NCBI RefSeq assembly: GCF_036373705.1
Contig: NC_089852.1
Span: 35,770,207 to 35,834,206 of the forward strand
DNA length: 64,000 nucleotides
Source: Amia ocellicauda
Lineage: Eukaryota > Chordata > Actinopteri > Amiiformes > Amiidae
Direction of reading: 5' to 3'
Shown here: one piece after another, positions 1 through 54,908 of the stretch
Numbering within the stretch: the first letter of the stretch is position 1
Layout of the letters: every line of letters starts with the position of its first letter
Made by a program: the position numbers and the translations under genes
The notes under the pieces: generated by a model
Database searches by the model: none
The model's input: only the letters and a program-made list of their open reading frames with translations
Told to the model about the DNA's origin: nothing

Positions 1-2202
1 GTAGTAGTAGTAGTAGTAGTAGTAGTAGTATTTAACAAGCACATATTTTTGTGTTACACTGAACGGTGCAAAACAAAGATTGGAAAATAGCAGTATGTGA
101 TCCTACTTTCTCAAGTGAAACATTCTTACATTTTTGTTAACAGTAACAGTCTGATCTTGCTGGCTTTAATGCACCATATGTGTACTGTGAATATATATGA
201 TTAATACACCAGAGTTACGTTCTGTATTTTATGATGGGGTTACAGTGTAAAGTCTGCAAGCAGAATAATGTTTCTTTCAAATCATGATTCAAAGAAAGTA
301 AAACAAATTCCACAGTAATGATTTACAGAGTGCAAGGAGAATTTAAATAATAGATGTCTCTGTGCTGGGCTTCCCAATCTGCTCCTGGAATTTTGGAATG
401 AGAAGATTCAATTATGTGTGACAGATTTAATGTCATGTAAAACGTATGCAGACAAAGCAGTATGCACAATGCAGGCTGCAAGTGGCTGTGATTGTGAACA
501 TGAAATACATAATAATCCCTCCGATTGATCTGCAGAGGGATGTTCTCTCTTCCTGTGTACCTATGATTATTAGAGACATCTTTTCTTGTCACACACACAA
601 AAGATTAATTATCTCTGTGATGATTTTGGCATATTGACCGGAGAGGAGTTGTTGTTTTAAGGAAATTGGAGTACTCTAATGCCTGACAATACGCTGTTAG
701 TCATTTACATGGATTTCTGAGCCTTGAATCAATTTTTCCTATGTTTTGTGGATATCAGCTCAAAGTTTAAGAGATTAACCTCAGTCCCACAAGACTAAAG
801 TAAAAACCCACAAATCAATATTATTGCTGTATAGGCCTCACAAAGAACCTCATTTTCAGATTTAAAAATACACAATTCTTCCTCTTCTTCTTCTTCTTCT
901 TCTTCTTCTTCTTCTTCTTCTTCTTCTTCTTCTTCTTCTACATATTCATGATATATTGCTTATTTTCTGACATCAGTACTGTGTCCATTTTTCTTCCCAA
1001 CGGAAGTCATTGACCTTGCAATAAATACATTCTGTCAGCATGATACTGGAATGTTACAAGCCCGTGATGGGCCGAGTTAACGCCTGTTAAGCCATATCAG
1101 CTCTTTCTCTGTGTCATACAGTCCCTCGGGGGGTTAGGGAATGGTTTATCTAAATGGTTCCCCTGCACCTAGAAGTTCGCTCCCTTTAGAAGTGGTCGTG
1201 TCTGCTGCAGGCCGTGTCTTGTCTACAAGCCGGTTTGGGAGAAATGTGTTGAGGAGCTCTGTTTTGGGATGCACTCTCCAGCCCTCGCCTTTATGATCGA
1301 GTCTTGAAAGACACAGGCGTTTGCAGTGAAAGTTGTACTGCCTTGCAATGTCTAAATAGCAGCCTGTAGCTGTGAATGAGCGGAGAGGTGTACTGTGATG
1401 CTTTTCCAGGCCCAGACATGATTAACTGCCTTTGGCTACCATTCTGCATGAAGCACATCCACAGGGAAATACATTTCAGTTCAACGTGCAGAGAAATTGG
1501 CAGACAGCGGTATGTGGTGTTAAATTCGAATCCAGGTTAAAGTGAGTTTATTTTCCTGGGAAATTACTACAAAGATACACTCTCATTTGCAGACAACCCA
1601 GTAGTCAATTACAGTGTATAATAAACTATTAATCAAGAGACTGTTATTTAAATAGAAAAACTCATAGAAGTAATAATACATTCTAAGAACAAAATCAGTT
1701 ATAGACTTTGAGGTAGGTGCCAAACAGTAAATAGTAATTTTGGTGTATTACTTTTATTTTTGACTGATTTTTCCTAAATCAGCTCTGCTTATTTAAACTC
1801 TTTTTTTCTTAACTAGACGTTAGACAGAGTAAATTTTTCTGTTTATTCATCGCATTTTTTGCTTAACCACCGACATCTAAAGAATCAAGTGCAACATTAT
1901 ATTTTTTTCTGTTAAAGCAAGGTTTCCTCTAAAGTCTTAAGGCTTGAATCAATCTATTTGAACCAGAAAATAAATAATATTAAAAAGCAAATGACCAAAA
2001 CTGTTGTAATGATGTTAAGTCTATAGATTGTAGTATCTTGAAGTGAATGTTTTACTAATGTGACACAGTAAAAGAAAGAAAATCAGTGACTCTTTCTATG
2101 ATGTGCATGTGAGGAGAAGTTAAGAGGTTTAGCAGTGAAGCACACTTAAGCAACAGCACATTTTGGACAATCTTGAGCATGTTGACTTGTGCTTTCTTTC
2201 AG
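1..2202 (+). other. pde2a: PDE2A intron, left part of window
   Basis: No exon could be supported. It contains a (GTA)n run at 1-30 and a (CTT)n microsatellite at about 882-939. The remainder is AT-rich unique sequence ending in the pyrimidine tract and acceptor of the exon at 2203. Confidence 0.6.
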
Positions 2203-37826
<35,624 letters not shown>

Positions 37827-40800
37827 TTACAGACTGTGAGAGACAACATCTTTTCTAATAAAACAAATAAAAATAAAAAATAAAAATCAGTAACACCTTA
37901 TGTTTGAAGGGAATTACCTTAAAGACTTTGGAAAGGTTTGAATGATTGCCTGGGACATGACAACCCATGCTGAGCCTAGGAGAACAGCAAAGGAAAGAAT
38001 ATTGTTTTATTTCTGAACAGCTTGTGGTGTCTTTCAATATAGTTCATCAACTGTGGAAAAGATTGTTTTTCTAATATATTTGTTTATACAGTGTTATCAA
38101 CTGTAAATTCTGCTAGTATTAAAACGCGTACTGTTACCCTTTATGGTAATAACCTGTCGTCTCAGTAATGAATGGTAATTCCAACAGTGTAAATATAAAG
38201 TGTTACTTTGTTCAGCTTTGAAAAGCCAAAACAATAGTGGTTGCAGGTTTCATGTTTTTCTTTTTTTTCATATTGGAAACAGTGTTTGCAAGCAGATGTT
38301 TGAGTCCTTTATTTTTTAAATATGTGTTTAGTGCTGGTGATGGAAGACTCTCAAATTCACCCTGTTTAAACACATAGGTCTCTGATGTCATAAAAAAGCA
38401 AACTGTAGAGATGTAGTTTTATGAGATTGATCAAGAGGGTCTTTAAGAAATGTAGATACAAATCTTTCACACATTCAACAAAAAACATTGCGTCCAGAAA
38501 ACAGGTCAATCTGTCCACATTGCTAAGTGCTTTTCTCCCCAAAGATTTGCCTTTTAGAAAATATTTAAAGATCTATGCAGATCTGATTGGGATCTTAATT
38601 TCAGCAAAAACCTATATTTTAAAATTCTTATTGTTGAAGCCTTCTTTTACAGTGAAACCAAGGACAATTACAGACAATCAAAGTCAGTGCTGCGTTCTGC
38701 TTGTTCCTTCATCTTAAATTACTGTTTTGCTACATGGTTATTCCTATGTTTATATGACTCACTGTATTTATATCCTGGGAATCTGTATTATTTTCTAAAG
38801 TTTCCAAGCTGAGCATAGAGGAGAAAAGCTGACACTGATATGGGTGTGGGACTTATTACTTACAGTGACATCTGACTTCAATGCATTTTAATAAACCATA
38901 TGCACAGCTTCCGGTAGCACAAATAGCTAGTTTGTCTTTGGTGTCACATGTACAAAATACTGCTTATGGTTGTGTCTCTCATACTCACACATAGTGCTGT
39001 TCCATGTGTTAATTGCATAAAATACTAAACACACAGTAATGTCCAAGACCGAGTTTCCGCCTTCATGATTTGAGTTTGCCTACCATAGACAGGTGGTATG
39101 GAAAGACATTTCATTGTGATAATCAAATTAAAACCATATAGGCTGAATTTGGGAAGAGAAGGAATCCTTCTGTTCTTCCATTGCAGACAAAAAGCAAAAA
39201 AAAAAAAAAAAAAAAACTTTTTAAAGTATAGATTTTATTAAACTTTTGGATTGGAAAGAGTAGTCCATCTTCTTTAAAGAGTAATTGAACTGCCTACAAA
39301 ACTATACAAGTATGTGTAAGTGCATTTTAGATATTAACTAAATATGTGTGGACCCTCTTCAGACTGTTAGGTCTCAGGTAAAGTTATTCAACAATCATTA
39401 CCATTTAACAAAGAAAAAAATGCTGAATAAACATGTTTTTTTGTTTTGTTTTTGTTTTGTTTCAATGTTAAATGCATTTTTTTAATTCTGTGAAATCACT
39501 ACAAAGAATACAATCACATTAAATAACCCTTTAAAATACAGTTAACTACATACTAGTACATGTTACTTGTGTATGTTTATCCATTGCACAATGTTTTACA
39601 AGGTCAATATTTTAAAATTAAGTCTATTGTAAGACTGTGGATTTGGAGACAAAAGAATGTAGCAGTTTGTGTATCTGAGTTATGTGTGGAAGCTATTCCC
39701 TTGAATTTAACTTTTTGTAAATGCGTGAGTGTGTAAATAAATTCTGAGGGTGTTTTAAATAAGGGCTAATGGCCCTTTAAGGCATTTATGGTCAATTGAA
39801 CCCTGGCAGAATGTGTATATTATTGATTTGCCTTACCATATCTGAGTTGCCTTTAGAGAAAGACATATTGTATAAAAAATATACCTACAGTGTACATGTT
39901 TATATTTACAGGGGTGCTGGAACCTTTATGCTTCTTCTTTCAGAAGTATTGAGTAATGCATTTTATATTCAGAAATATCTACTATACATTGGCAGCAGTA
40001 AATTATAATTGAATATACTCAAAGGGCAACATTAGTTCATTCTCAATAGGTAATGTATTCAGTTTAACTACATAGTAATTGCAACTAAAAGTAATTAAAG
40101 ATTATGACAAAATAAAGACTAATAATAGGGCTAATAGTTTTTCTAGTGTAGAGAATATGTAGTCTTTGTTTATTATTATTTCATTTTTATTGTCAAATTA
40201 TGTTCAGTTTGTCATACATTTGATTTTCCTTGAAGAATAAAATGCAAGTCAACTTGAGGCATAAAACCCATTTGGCACCTCTGTAAATAAAGACTCAATG
40301 CCCATGTTCCACTAAAATATGTGTTGCTACTGTATACTCAGACTCTTCTGTACGTTACTGCTGAGTTGTCTTTTGTGGTTTAAAAGATTTTGTGTTGCAC
40401 ATAACATATTCAGGTTAATGTATATTTTTCTGTTCTTTTACTTTCCTTTCTTAGCTTGACAGTTTAGTTTCCATAGTTTATATGCTTCTCAAATTCAACA
40501 ATTAGTTAATCTCCAACCCTGTTGCATACATTCTGAGTCTTTTATAGATCATGGATATTCTAAATCATGTGCATCTTCTCCTGGTTTTAAGTTATTTCCT
40601 TGTGGATATTTACTTTCATTAAACGTGTTTGGGTTATATTATTATAAGTTATTTATTTGTTTTGTTACTAAACCTGACACTGACTATTTTATGTCACCAA
40701 AAATAAACTCCATGTGCCAACTTTGGACCCCATTTTGTAAATCAATAATTCAGGCCTGTACTGTATATGTAGTTGTTGCTAGTGGCTGTCCTGTACATAT

Positions 40801-41581
40801 GATAATTCAATGTTTTTCAATATACAAATAATCAAAATAAATTTAACAGGCAGGAACGTAAATGTACCCATTGCAAACATTTGAGGTGCTTGCAGTGAAT
40901 ATGAATTATTACTGAATTTTTTAAATGCTTTTATTTACCTGAAAAAGTTCAGATTTAGTAACTTGTCACAAACTAATATTTTTAGATTGTTTTTATTACA
41001 TTAATGAGGTGGAAGATTTTTTTTTTTTTTTTTCTTTAAGACAGCTGGTCATGAAAGATTTTAGTGGGGGTACAAATATACCATGGGAATAGTAATATGT
41101 CAGACACTCATAAAATGAAGGTTTAACCTTCAGAAGGTCATTTCCAATTTTATCTGAAAACAAAGTAGCCACAATAAACAAACGGTGGAATAGTCATATG
41201 ATATTTGCATAAGTAAGTTGTATTTTTTTTCTTTTTTTGGTTTCTTTCAATGTCATTGTGTTTTCATTTGTACATACCTCTGTAGATACTGTAAAGGGAG
41301 TCTGTGTCGGAGAGTTTAATTATAACATGTACGGAATATGTTCAGAGAGAAGAGTGCAAACCTGTAGGAGATGTCTTCTGAGAGAGAACAAAGGCAGTTG
41401 AATTTTTATCAAAATAAATTTCATACATTGAATGAAGTTGTGTCTCTTGTTTGTCTTCCTCTGTTTTAGTTCATATTCATGCCGCTCTGCAACATGTAAC
41501 CTTAACAGTATTTAGCATTTTAACAGTGAATCACCTTGGATACATCATCACACACAGACACACTATATATATATATATACA
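37827..41581 (+). other. pde2a: PDE2A 3' UTR and downstream DNA
   Basis: AATAAA occurs soon after the stop (37857-37862), again at 38890-38895, and several more times. The signal at 41413-41418 is followed by a GT/T-rich stretch typical of a cleavage site, so the longest transcript may reach about 41440. An A-run is at about 39198-39217. There is no coding evidence in the short open frames. Confidence 0.5.
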
Positions 41582-42786
41582 CACTCACCTAAAGGATTAT
41601 TAGGAACACCATACTAATACTGTGTTTGACCCCCTTTCGCCTTCAGAACTGCCTTAATTCTACGTGGCATTGATTCAACAAGGTGCTGAAAGCATTCTTT
41701 AGAAATGTTGGCCCATATTGATAGGATAGCATCTTGCAGTTGATGGAGATTTGTGGGATGCACATCCAGGGCACGAAGCTCCCATTCCACCACATCCCAA
41801 AGATGCTCTATTGGGTTGAGATCTGGTGACTGTGGGGGCCAGTTTAGTACAGTGAACTCATTGTCATGTTCAAGAAACCAATTTGAAATGATTCGACCTT
41901 TGTGACATGGTGCATTATCCTGCTGGAAGTAGCCATCAGAGGATGGGTACATGGTGGTCATAAAGGGATGGACATGGTCAGAAACAATGCTCAGGTAGGC
42001 CGTGGCATTTAAACGATGCCCAATTGGCACTAAGGGGCCTAAAGTGTGCCAAGAAAACATCCCCCACACCATTACACCACCACCACCAGCCTGCACAGTG
42101 GTAACAAGGCATGATGGATCCATGTTCTCATTCTGACTCTACCATCTGAATGTCTCAACAGAAATCGAGACTCATCAGACCAGGCAACATTTTTCCAGTC
42201 TTCAACTGTCCAATTTTGGTGAGCTTGTGCAAATTGTAGCCTCTTTTTCCTATTTGTAGTGGAGATGAGTGGTACCCGGTGGGGTCTTCTGCTGTTGTAG
42301 CCCATCCGCCTCAAGGTTGTACGTGTTGTGGCTTCACAAATGCTTTGCTGCATACCTCGGTTGTAACGAGTGGTTATTTCAGTCAAAGTTGCTCTTCTAT
42401 CAGCTTGAATCAGTCGGCCCATTCTCCTCTGACCTCTAGCATCAACAAGGCATTTTCGCCCACAGGACTGCCGCATACTGGATGTTTTTCCCTTTTCACA
42501 CCATTCTTTGTAAACCCTAGAAATGGTTGTGCGTGAAAATCCCAGTAACTGAGCAGATTGTGAAATACTCAGATCGGCCCGTCTGGCACCAACAACCATG
42601 CCACGCTCAAAATTGCTTAAATCACCTTTCTTTCCCATTCAGACATTCAGTTTGGAGTTCAGGAGATTGTCTTGACCAGGACCACACCCCTAAATGCATT
42701 GAAGCAACTGCCATGTGATTGGTTGATTAGATAATTGCATTAATGAGAAATTGAACAGGTGTTCCTAATAATCCTTTAGGTGAGTG
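41582..42786 (-). mobile_element. Tc1/mariner-type DNA transposon, decayed copy (1205 bp)
   Basis: This element has the same family and termini as the copy at 53065-54282 but lies in reverse orientation between PDE2A and MTMR2. It is 13 bp shorter, fully explained by one 16-bp deletion near 42133 and a 3-bp insertion near 42664. On the right, TA follows the repeat directly. On the left, the repeat is preceded by TACA, so the TA is two bases removed, probably through slippage in the AC/AT-rich flank. Confidence 0.93.
41614..42638 (-). pseudogene. Frameshifted Tc1-like transposase
   Basis: This is the transposase of the decayed element. It starts at 42638 and runs in frame through the DNA-binding region and the first catalytic Asp (WSDES). 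A 16-bp deletion near 42133 then shifts the frame after GRVRM. The remainder, with QQDNAPCHKG and SPDLNPIEHLWD, is open in another frame to 41614. Apart from this break, only about eight amino-acid differences from the intact copy are visible. The deletion removed the sequence between two GAAT tetramers. Confidence 0.93.
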
Positions 42787-43739
42787 TATATATATATATA
42801 TGTATATACCCACCTGAGACTTATCACCACATGGATCCAATCCATCTGATGGAGCAATCACCTAAAGGTGGCACAATTGACTGAGAGCCTTGCCCACTGT
42901 CCCTCACTGCAAAACCAATACCAATGCCTTTGGGATTCATACTTTCCTTGGGGAAACATATGTACAGTCCTTCAAAAGTTTGGGAAGCTGGCAAAACAAT
43001 GTAATATTCTGACCCTGTCTGTTCTACATTAGATTCTGTCAACAGCTCTAACTGTACTGTCCTCTTCACTACTTTATACACACACTCAGTGCACCTCATG
43101 GACATTTATTATTTATTGCAGACTCCACCACAATGTTGCATTTTGTACAAGCCTAAAGAGACAGACATTAGACCTATTATTGTCAATATCAGACAGCCTG
43201 TCTATTCTAAGGAATTATGAATTAAAATCATAATAATAAGGTATTAACTCATAATTATGAGATAGTAAGTCACAATCAAGATATACTAATTTGCAACAGA
43301 AATAAAGCATAAAGGATATCCTACATACTATGCCATAAAGAAGTAGATGCCAGTGTATAGTTAGACAATAGCCCTTATAATATGAGATGCCTGATTCGTC
43401 GTTACTTTGTGTGATTTATAGAAAACAGGAACTAGGAAAAGCTCCAATAATGGATTGACTGTTCTGCACACGACAATTGATAAGACAGTCACATCAAGCC
43501 TAGAGGGAGCGTGTTGTTTTATCGGACACACAATTGACGTCCACCAGTCCGCAGAGAGTTGCACATCACCAGTGAAAGAGCTGCAAATGCACTGAGCAGC
43601 GCATCCCTAAATCCCCCAGGTCACAAACAATATCCCCTAAGATTTCCTCCCATACAAATATTGCCCCCAAATCCCGACCTGGGCACTTAAAAATCGCCCA
43701 ACTGCGGAGAACAATCCCCCAATGTGGCAACCCTGCGTC
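42787..43739. other. Intergenic DNA between transposon copy and MTMR2 promoter
   Basis: A short TA run directly follows the transposon. The rest is unique sequence with no gene, RNA or repeat that I recognise. Confidence 0.5.
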
Positions 43740-43944
43740 CCAAGGATGCAATCCCTACAATAAGCCCCGCCCCTGTGTTTTCCCGGGAACTCTGGGTAAA
43801 GATGGCAGCTTCCTGTCCCTGTACCAGCTGTGTGCTGTGATAGGAGCCTGTTGGGAACATAGGGCTCTCTGTTCATTTGCGCTGGTGTGGCTTTCTGTCT
43901 CTCTAGCTTTGAGTTTCCTCAGACGCAGGCAGGCGACCGCGGCC
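43740..43944 (+). promoter_or_regulatory. mtmr2: MTMR2 promoter and 5' leader
   Basis: This stretch contains a GC box, GCCCCGCCCC (43764-43773), a palindromic TTCCCGGGAA just after it, and AAGATGGCAGC (43799-43809), which is close to the YY1 motif that often sits at the start of housekeeping transcripts. There is no TATA box at the usual distance. If transcription starts at or before 43799, the leader would carry a 12-codon upstream ORF (43802-43840) that ends before the MTMR2 start. Confidence 0.5.
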
Positions 43945-51098
<7,154 letters not shown>

Positions 51099-53064
51099 GG
51101 AGCACAGATCCACTCGCTGCACCTGCCGCCCGGTGCGCTGCTTCCAAACAGATCCTATTTATGACCAGTATACGTATACATTGCACTGTAGTTAATTTCT
51201 GCAGGGATCGCTCTGGAAAGAAGCCTTGCAGTGACATATTGGGAGACACGAGAAGACGAGCTTCGGCGCTGAGCTTCACTCCTGCTCTCACCAGCTGCAG
51301 CTCCCCTATGCTAGGACTCCAACCCTTACCTCCGGAAGCGGAACGGGAATGTCATTATCAGCGGCCGTGGGGTGGCCTCACTCACTAGCCATATTCTAGT
51401 GCCCTCTGTGGGAGGGAAGCTTGCATCCAGACTCTGCCACCGATTATTCACAATTTACAGTTATTAATTTTATTTTGTGTAACAAGCTTATTATCCCTTA
51501 AAATGTATTCATTTCTTTAGTCTGGGGTTTTACAGAAGCTATGTGATAAAATGCATTCAGTCAACCAGTTATTGGAACTGAAATAGAGGTAGTTAAAGCA
51601 AGTATAGAACTGCCATGGTTTAAGGTAAATTGTGCTTTCTAAACTTAATCAATACAGAGAAGTGTCTTTGCTTCCTCACATGCACAGAGCAGTTGATAGG
51701 CAGCCAAACAGCCAAACACATGATAGGTGACCAAATGTTGTTGCTAAACACTCTGCCATTTTATTCCTCTTATTGTACAAATAGTATATGTTCCCTATGG
51801 TTTAGCACTCCCAAGTATCCCTCTGGAGATGTGTGTTGGGAGTGCTTCATCATTGGATAATGGTAGCTAGCTGGACTTGCCTACTTCAAGTAGTCTAATG
51901 GGTTGCTTTGAAGACCTCACTAATAGAATGTAGTATGAAGAATCCTTGAAACCTTGAGACTATTAATATAGGTATATAGAGCATGAAGAGATGAACCTTG
52001 GCTTCTATAATCATTATTAAGTGTAAATGTATATAGGTTTGCTAACTTATATTTGATAGTCTGCTGGGTGACACAGCACCAGTTGTCTTTATTTTTCAGA
52101 TCCCAGTGCTCTGGTGAACGCTCTGCAATCCCACTGTGCCCAACAATGCTCAACTCCCAGACAGCTTCATTTTACTTCCTGTGTCCATCTTAAGTACATT
52201 TCTGGTGCTACAATGTTGCGTTCAACACCCTTCCACAGGAGAAGCATGCTATCAAGTGCTACATGTTCTGTTCATTGGGAGGCACACTGTAGTGTTTTAC
52301 CCTTCTAACCTCTGTAAAGCAAAATATATTTTCACATTTACTCTGCTTTATCCCATTGAAAGCTCTATATTTATAAACACTATATCTCAAATGTTGTAAA
52401 ATTCCATCAGAAATACTTTGTTCAAAATAACCAATCGTGCAGTTAGCCTACTTTGCACTTACTTTATTGCACTAACCGTTCTACCACTAAACGAAGAAAT
52501 GTATCATTTATGGTAAGACAGTGATGCTAAAAAACGCTGGTCGCATTTACAGTGTGAACCAGCTTCGTTTACTTGGGTTTGAAAATTATTTATTTAATGA
52601 AGGTGGGATGATGTATGTGTAAAACCATTGTTATAACAACTAGCTTGTAAGTAAATATTTATTTTCATCTTTTGCATTTGTTTGTATAATCATTTAACCA
52701 TGTTTTTGGTTTGAATTCAATTCTCCCCCTAAGTGGGGAAATCATTGCCACTGCTGTTTTCATTGTAACTTGAACTGACTGAACAATGTTCCCATAATGA
52801 AGTGGATTATCTGGCACTGTAACTAGTTGCTGGATAGTTTCACTGGATGACTCGTGTTTTAATTGCATTCCGTTCGTAACATCACTAATCCCAGTACTGT
52901 TCATTATTTTTTTATTTGTTTTGCATTCCATACACAAATAAAGCCATTTCAGAGCTTTTTAATTGTGAGTATATTTCCTGATTTATAATGGTAACTATGC
53001 CAGCTGTATATATACAAAGAGTTGAATGTAGTCTCTCTCTCTGTCTCATCTATACATCTATATA
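51099..53064 (+). other. mtmr2: MTMR2 3' UTR and short intergenic end
   Basis: No further coding exon is visible. The most convincing poly(A) signal is AATAAA at 52937-52942, which implies a 3' UTR of about 1.85 kb. It is followed by about 100 bp of AT-rich and CT-rich DNA up to the transposon at 53065. The short open frames in this stretch lack homology and splice support. Confidence 0.6.
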
Positions 53065-54282
53065 CACTCACCTAAAGGATTATTAGGAACACCTGTTCAA
53101 TTTCTCATTAATGCAATTATCTAACCAACCAATCACATGGCAGTTGCTTCAATGCATTTAGGGGTGTGGTCCTGGTCAAGACAATCTGAACTCCAAACTG
53201 AATGTCTGAATGGGAAAGAAAGGTGATTTAAGCAATTTTGAGCGTGGCATGGTTGTTGGTGCCAGACGGGCCGGTCTGAGTATTTCACAATCTGCTCAGT
53301 TACTGGGATTTTCACGCACAACCATTTCTAGGGTTTACAAAGAATGGTGTGAAAAGGGAAAAACATCCAGTATGCGGCAGTCCTGTGGGCGAAAATGCCT
53401 TGTTGATGCTAGAGGTCAGAGGAGAATGGGCCGACTGATTCAAGCTGATAGAAGAGCAACTTTGACTGAAATAACCACTCGTTACAACCGAGGTATGCAG
53501 CAAAGCATTTGTGAAGCCACAACACGTACAACCTTGAGGCAGATGGGCTACAACAGCAGAAGACCCCACCAGGTACCACTCATCTCCACTACAAAAAGGA
53601 TAAAGAGGCTACAATTTGCACAAGCTCACCAAAATTGGACAGTTGAAGACTGGAAAAATGTTGCCTGGTCTGATGAGTCTCTATTTCTGTTGAGACATTC
53701 AGATGGTAGAGTCAGAATTTGGCGTAAACCGAATGAGAACATGGATCCATCATGCCTTGTTACCACTGTGCAGGCTGGTGGTGGTGGTGTAATGGTGTGG
53801 GGGATGTTTTCTTGGCACACTTTAGGCCCCTTAGTGCCAATTGGGCATCGTTTAAATGCCACGGCCTACCTGAGCATTGTTTCTGACCATGTCCTTCCCT
53901 TTATGACCACCATGTACCCATCCTCTGATGGCTACTTCCAGCAGGATAATGCACCATGTCACAAAGGTCGAATCATTTCAAATTGGTTTCTTGAACATGA
54001 CAATGAGTTCACTGTACTAAACTGGCCCCCACAGTCACCAGATCTCAACCCAATAGAGCATCTTTGGGATGTGGTGGAACGGGAGCTTCGTGCCCTGGAT
54101 GTGCATCCCACAAATCTCCATCAACTGCAAGATGCTATCCTATCAATATGGGCCAACATTTCTAAAGAATGCTTTCAGCACCTTGTTGAATCAATGCCAC
54201 GTAGAATTAAGGCAGTTCTGAAGGCAAAAGGGGGTCAAACACAGTATTAGTATGGTGTTCCTAATAATCCTTTAGGTGAGTG
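53065..54282 (+). mobile_element. Tc1/mariner-type DNA transposon, intact copy (1218 bp)
   Basis: The element begins CACTCACCTAAAGGATTATT and ends with the inverse of the same sequence. The terminal inverted repeats are 29 bp and match perfectly. A TA dinucleotide borders each side (53063-53064 and 54283-54284), as expected for the TA target duplication of this superfamily. The interior carries one uninterrupted transposase gene on the + strand. It sits about 120 bp past the MTMR2 poly(A) signal and about 280 bp from the end of CEP57. Perfect repeats, an intact gene and near-identity with the copy at 41582-42786 indicate recent movement. Confidence 0.95.
53210..54250 (+). CDS. Tc1-like transposase, intact (346 aa)
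   Basis: This single-exon gene encodes the enzyme that cuts and inserts the element at TA sites. The N-terminal part has two helix-turn-helix-like segments (ISQSAQLLGFSRTTISRVYKE, and RRMGRLIQADRRATLTEIT further on), the paired DNA-binding layout of Tc1 transposases. The catalytic core shows WSDES (first Asp), QQDNAPCHKG (second Asp) and SPDLNPIEHLWD (Glu). I count 36 residues between the second Asp and the Glu, not the 34 typical of Tc1; that spacing fits the DD36E group described in fish and other animals. No stop or frameshift is seen. Whether it is active cannot be judged from sequence. Confidence 0.95.
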   Translation: MGKKGDLSNFERGMVVGARRAGLSISQSAQLLGFSRTTISRVYKEWCEKGKTSSMRQSCGRKCLVDARGQRRMGRLIQADRRATLTEITTRYNRGMQQSICEATTRTTLRQMGYNSRRPHQVPLISTTKRIKRLQFAQAHQNWTVEDWKNVAWSDESLFLLRHSDGRVRIWRKPNENMDPSCLVTTVQAGGGGVMVWGMFSWHTLGPLVPIGHRLNATAYLSIVSDHVLPFMTTMYPSSDGYFQQDNAPCHKGRIISNWFLEHDNEFTVLNWPPQSPDLNPIEHLWDVVERELRALDVHPTNLHQLQDAILSIWANISKECFQHLVESMPRRIKAVLKAKGGQTQY

Positions 54283-54564
54283 TATATTGATACAGATTTT
54301 TTTTTATTATTTTTTTTTTATTTACTTTGCAACTTGATGGACTACATAGTTAGACTTTTAAACTCTGTAACCAACCCATCATAGAAATGTCAAAAATAAA
54401 TTATATATATATATAAAAAAATAAAACCTGGACACAATTAGAAATGTTAAAATCCAATCCAGATGGGACAGTGTACCACCCTGAGGTGCTCTGATATTAC
54501 AATCCTTATGCTCCTGTAGTCCTGAGTTTCAATTCTGATCAATTTAAAGATACCACACGGTCAG
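54283..54564. other. Short intergenic segment between transposon and CEP57
   Basis: The segment is T-rich and A-rich low-complexity sequence plus a short TA run near 54402. Nothing coding is seen. Confidence 0.5.
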
Positions 54565-54570
54565 TTTATT
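54565..54570 (-). terminator. cep57: CEP57 poly(A) signal
   Basis: On the - strand this reads AATAAA, about 340 nt after the CEP57 stop codon. It is the first canonical signal in the right direction and lies clear of the transposon that ends at 54282. Confidence 0.5.
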
Positions 54571-54908
54571 AATTCCAATTTACAATGAATATTTCCACAA
54601 GATTAATGCATGTGCATTCTCTTCAAAGTCATTTGAACCAACAAGTGTCATCTGGAGGAGAAAGGAACTGAACGTAGTTCAAATGTTAGTAAATAGTCAC
54701 TGAATCATCATGATCAAAAAGGCAGAAAGCAGATTAAAGCCTGTAATCTGCACACGTAACCTTTGCGGTCTGTCTGGACATCCTCGTAGGTCCATTCCTC
54801 TGTAGAAAACGGACCCGTGACCTCTGGACACCGAGATGTATAGCTGCAATGCTGCGTATGCCAGAGTAGCGCACTGCCCTCGCCCTGCGCCCTGCAGGTG
54901 GGACATCC

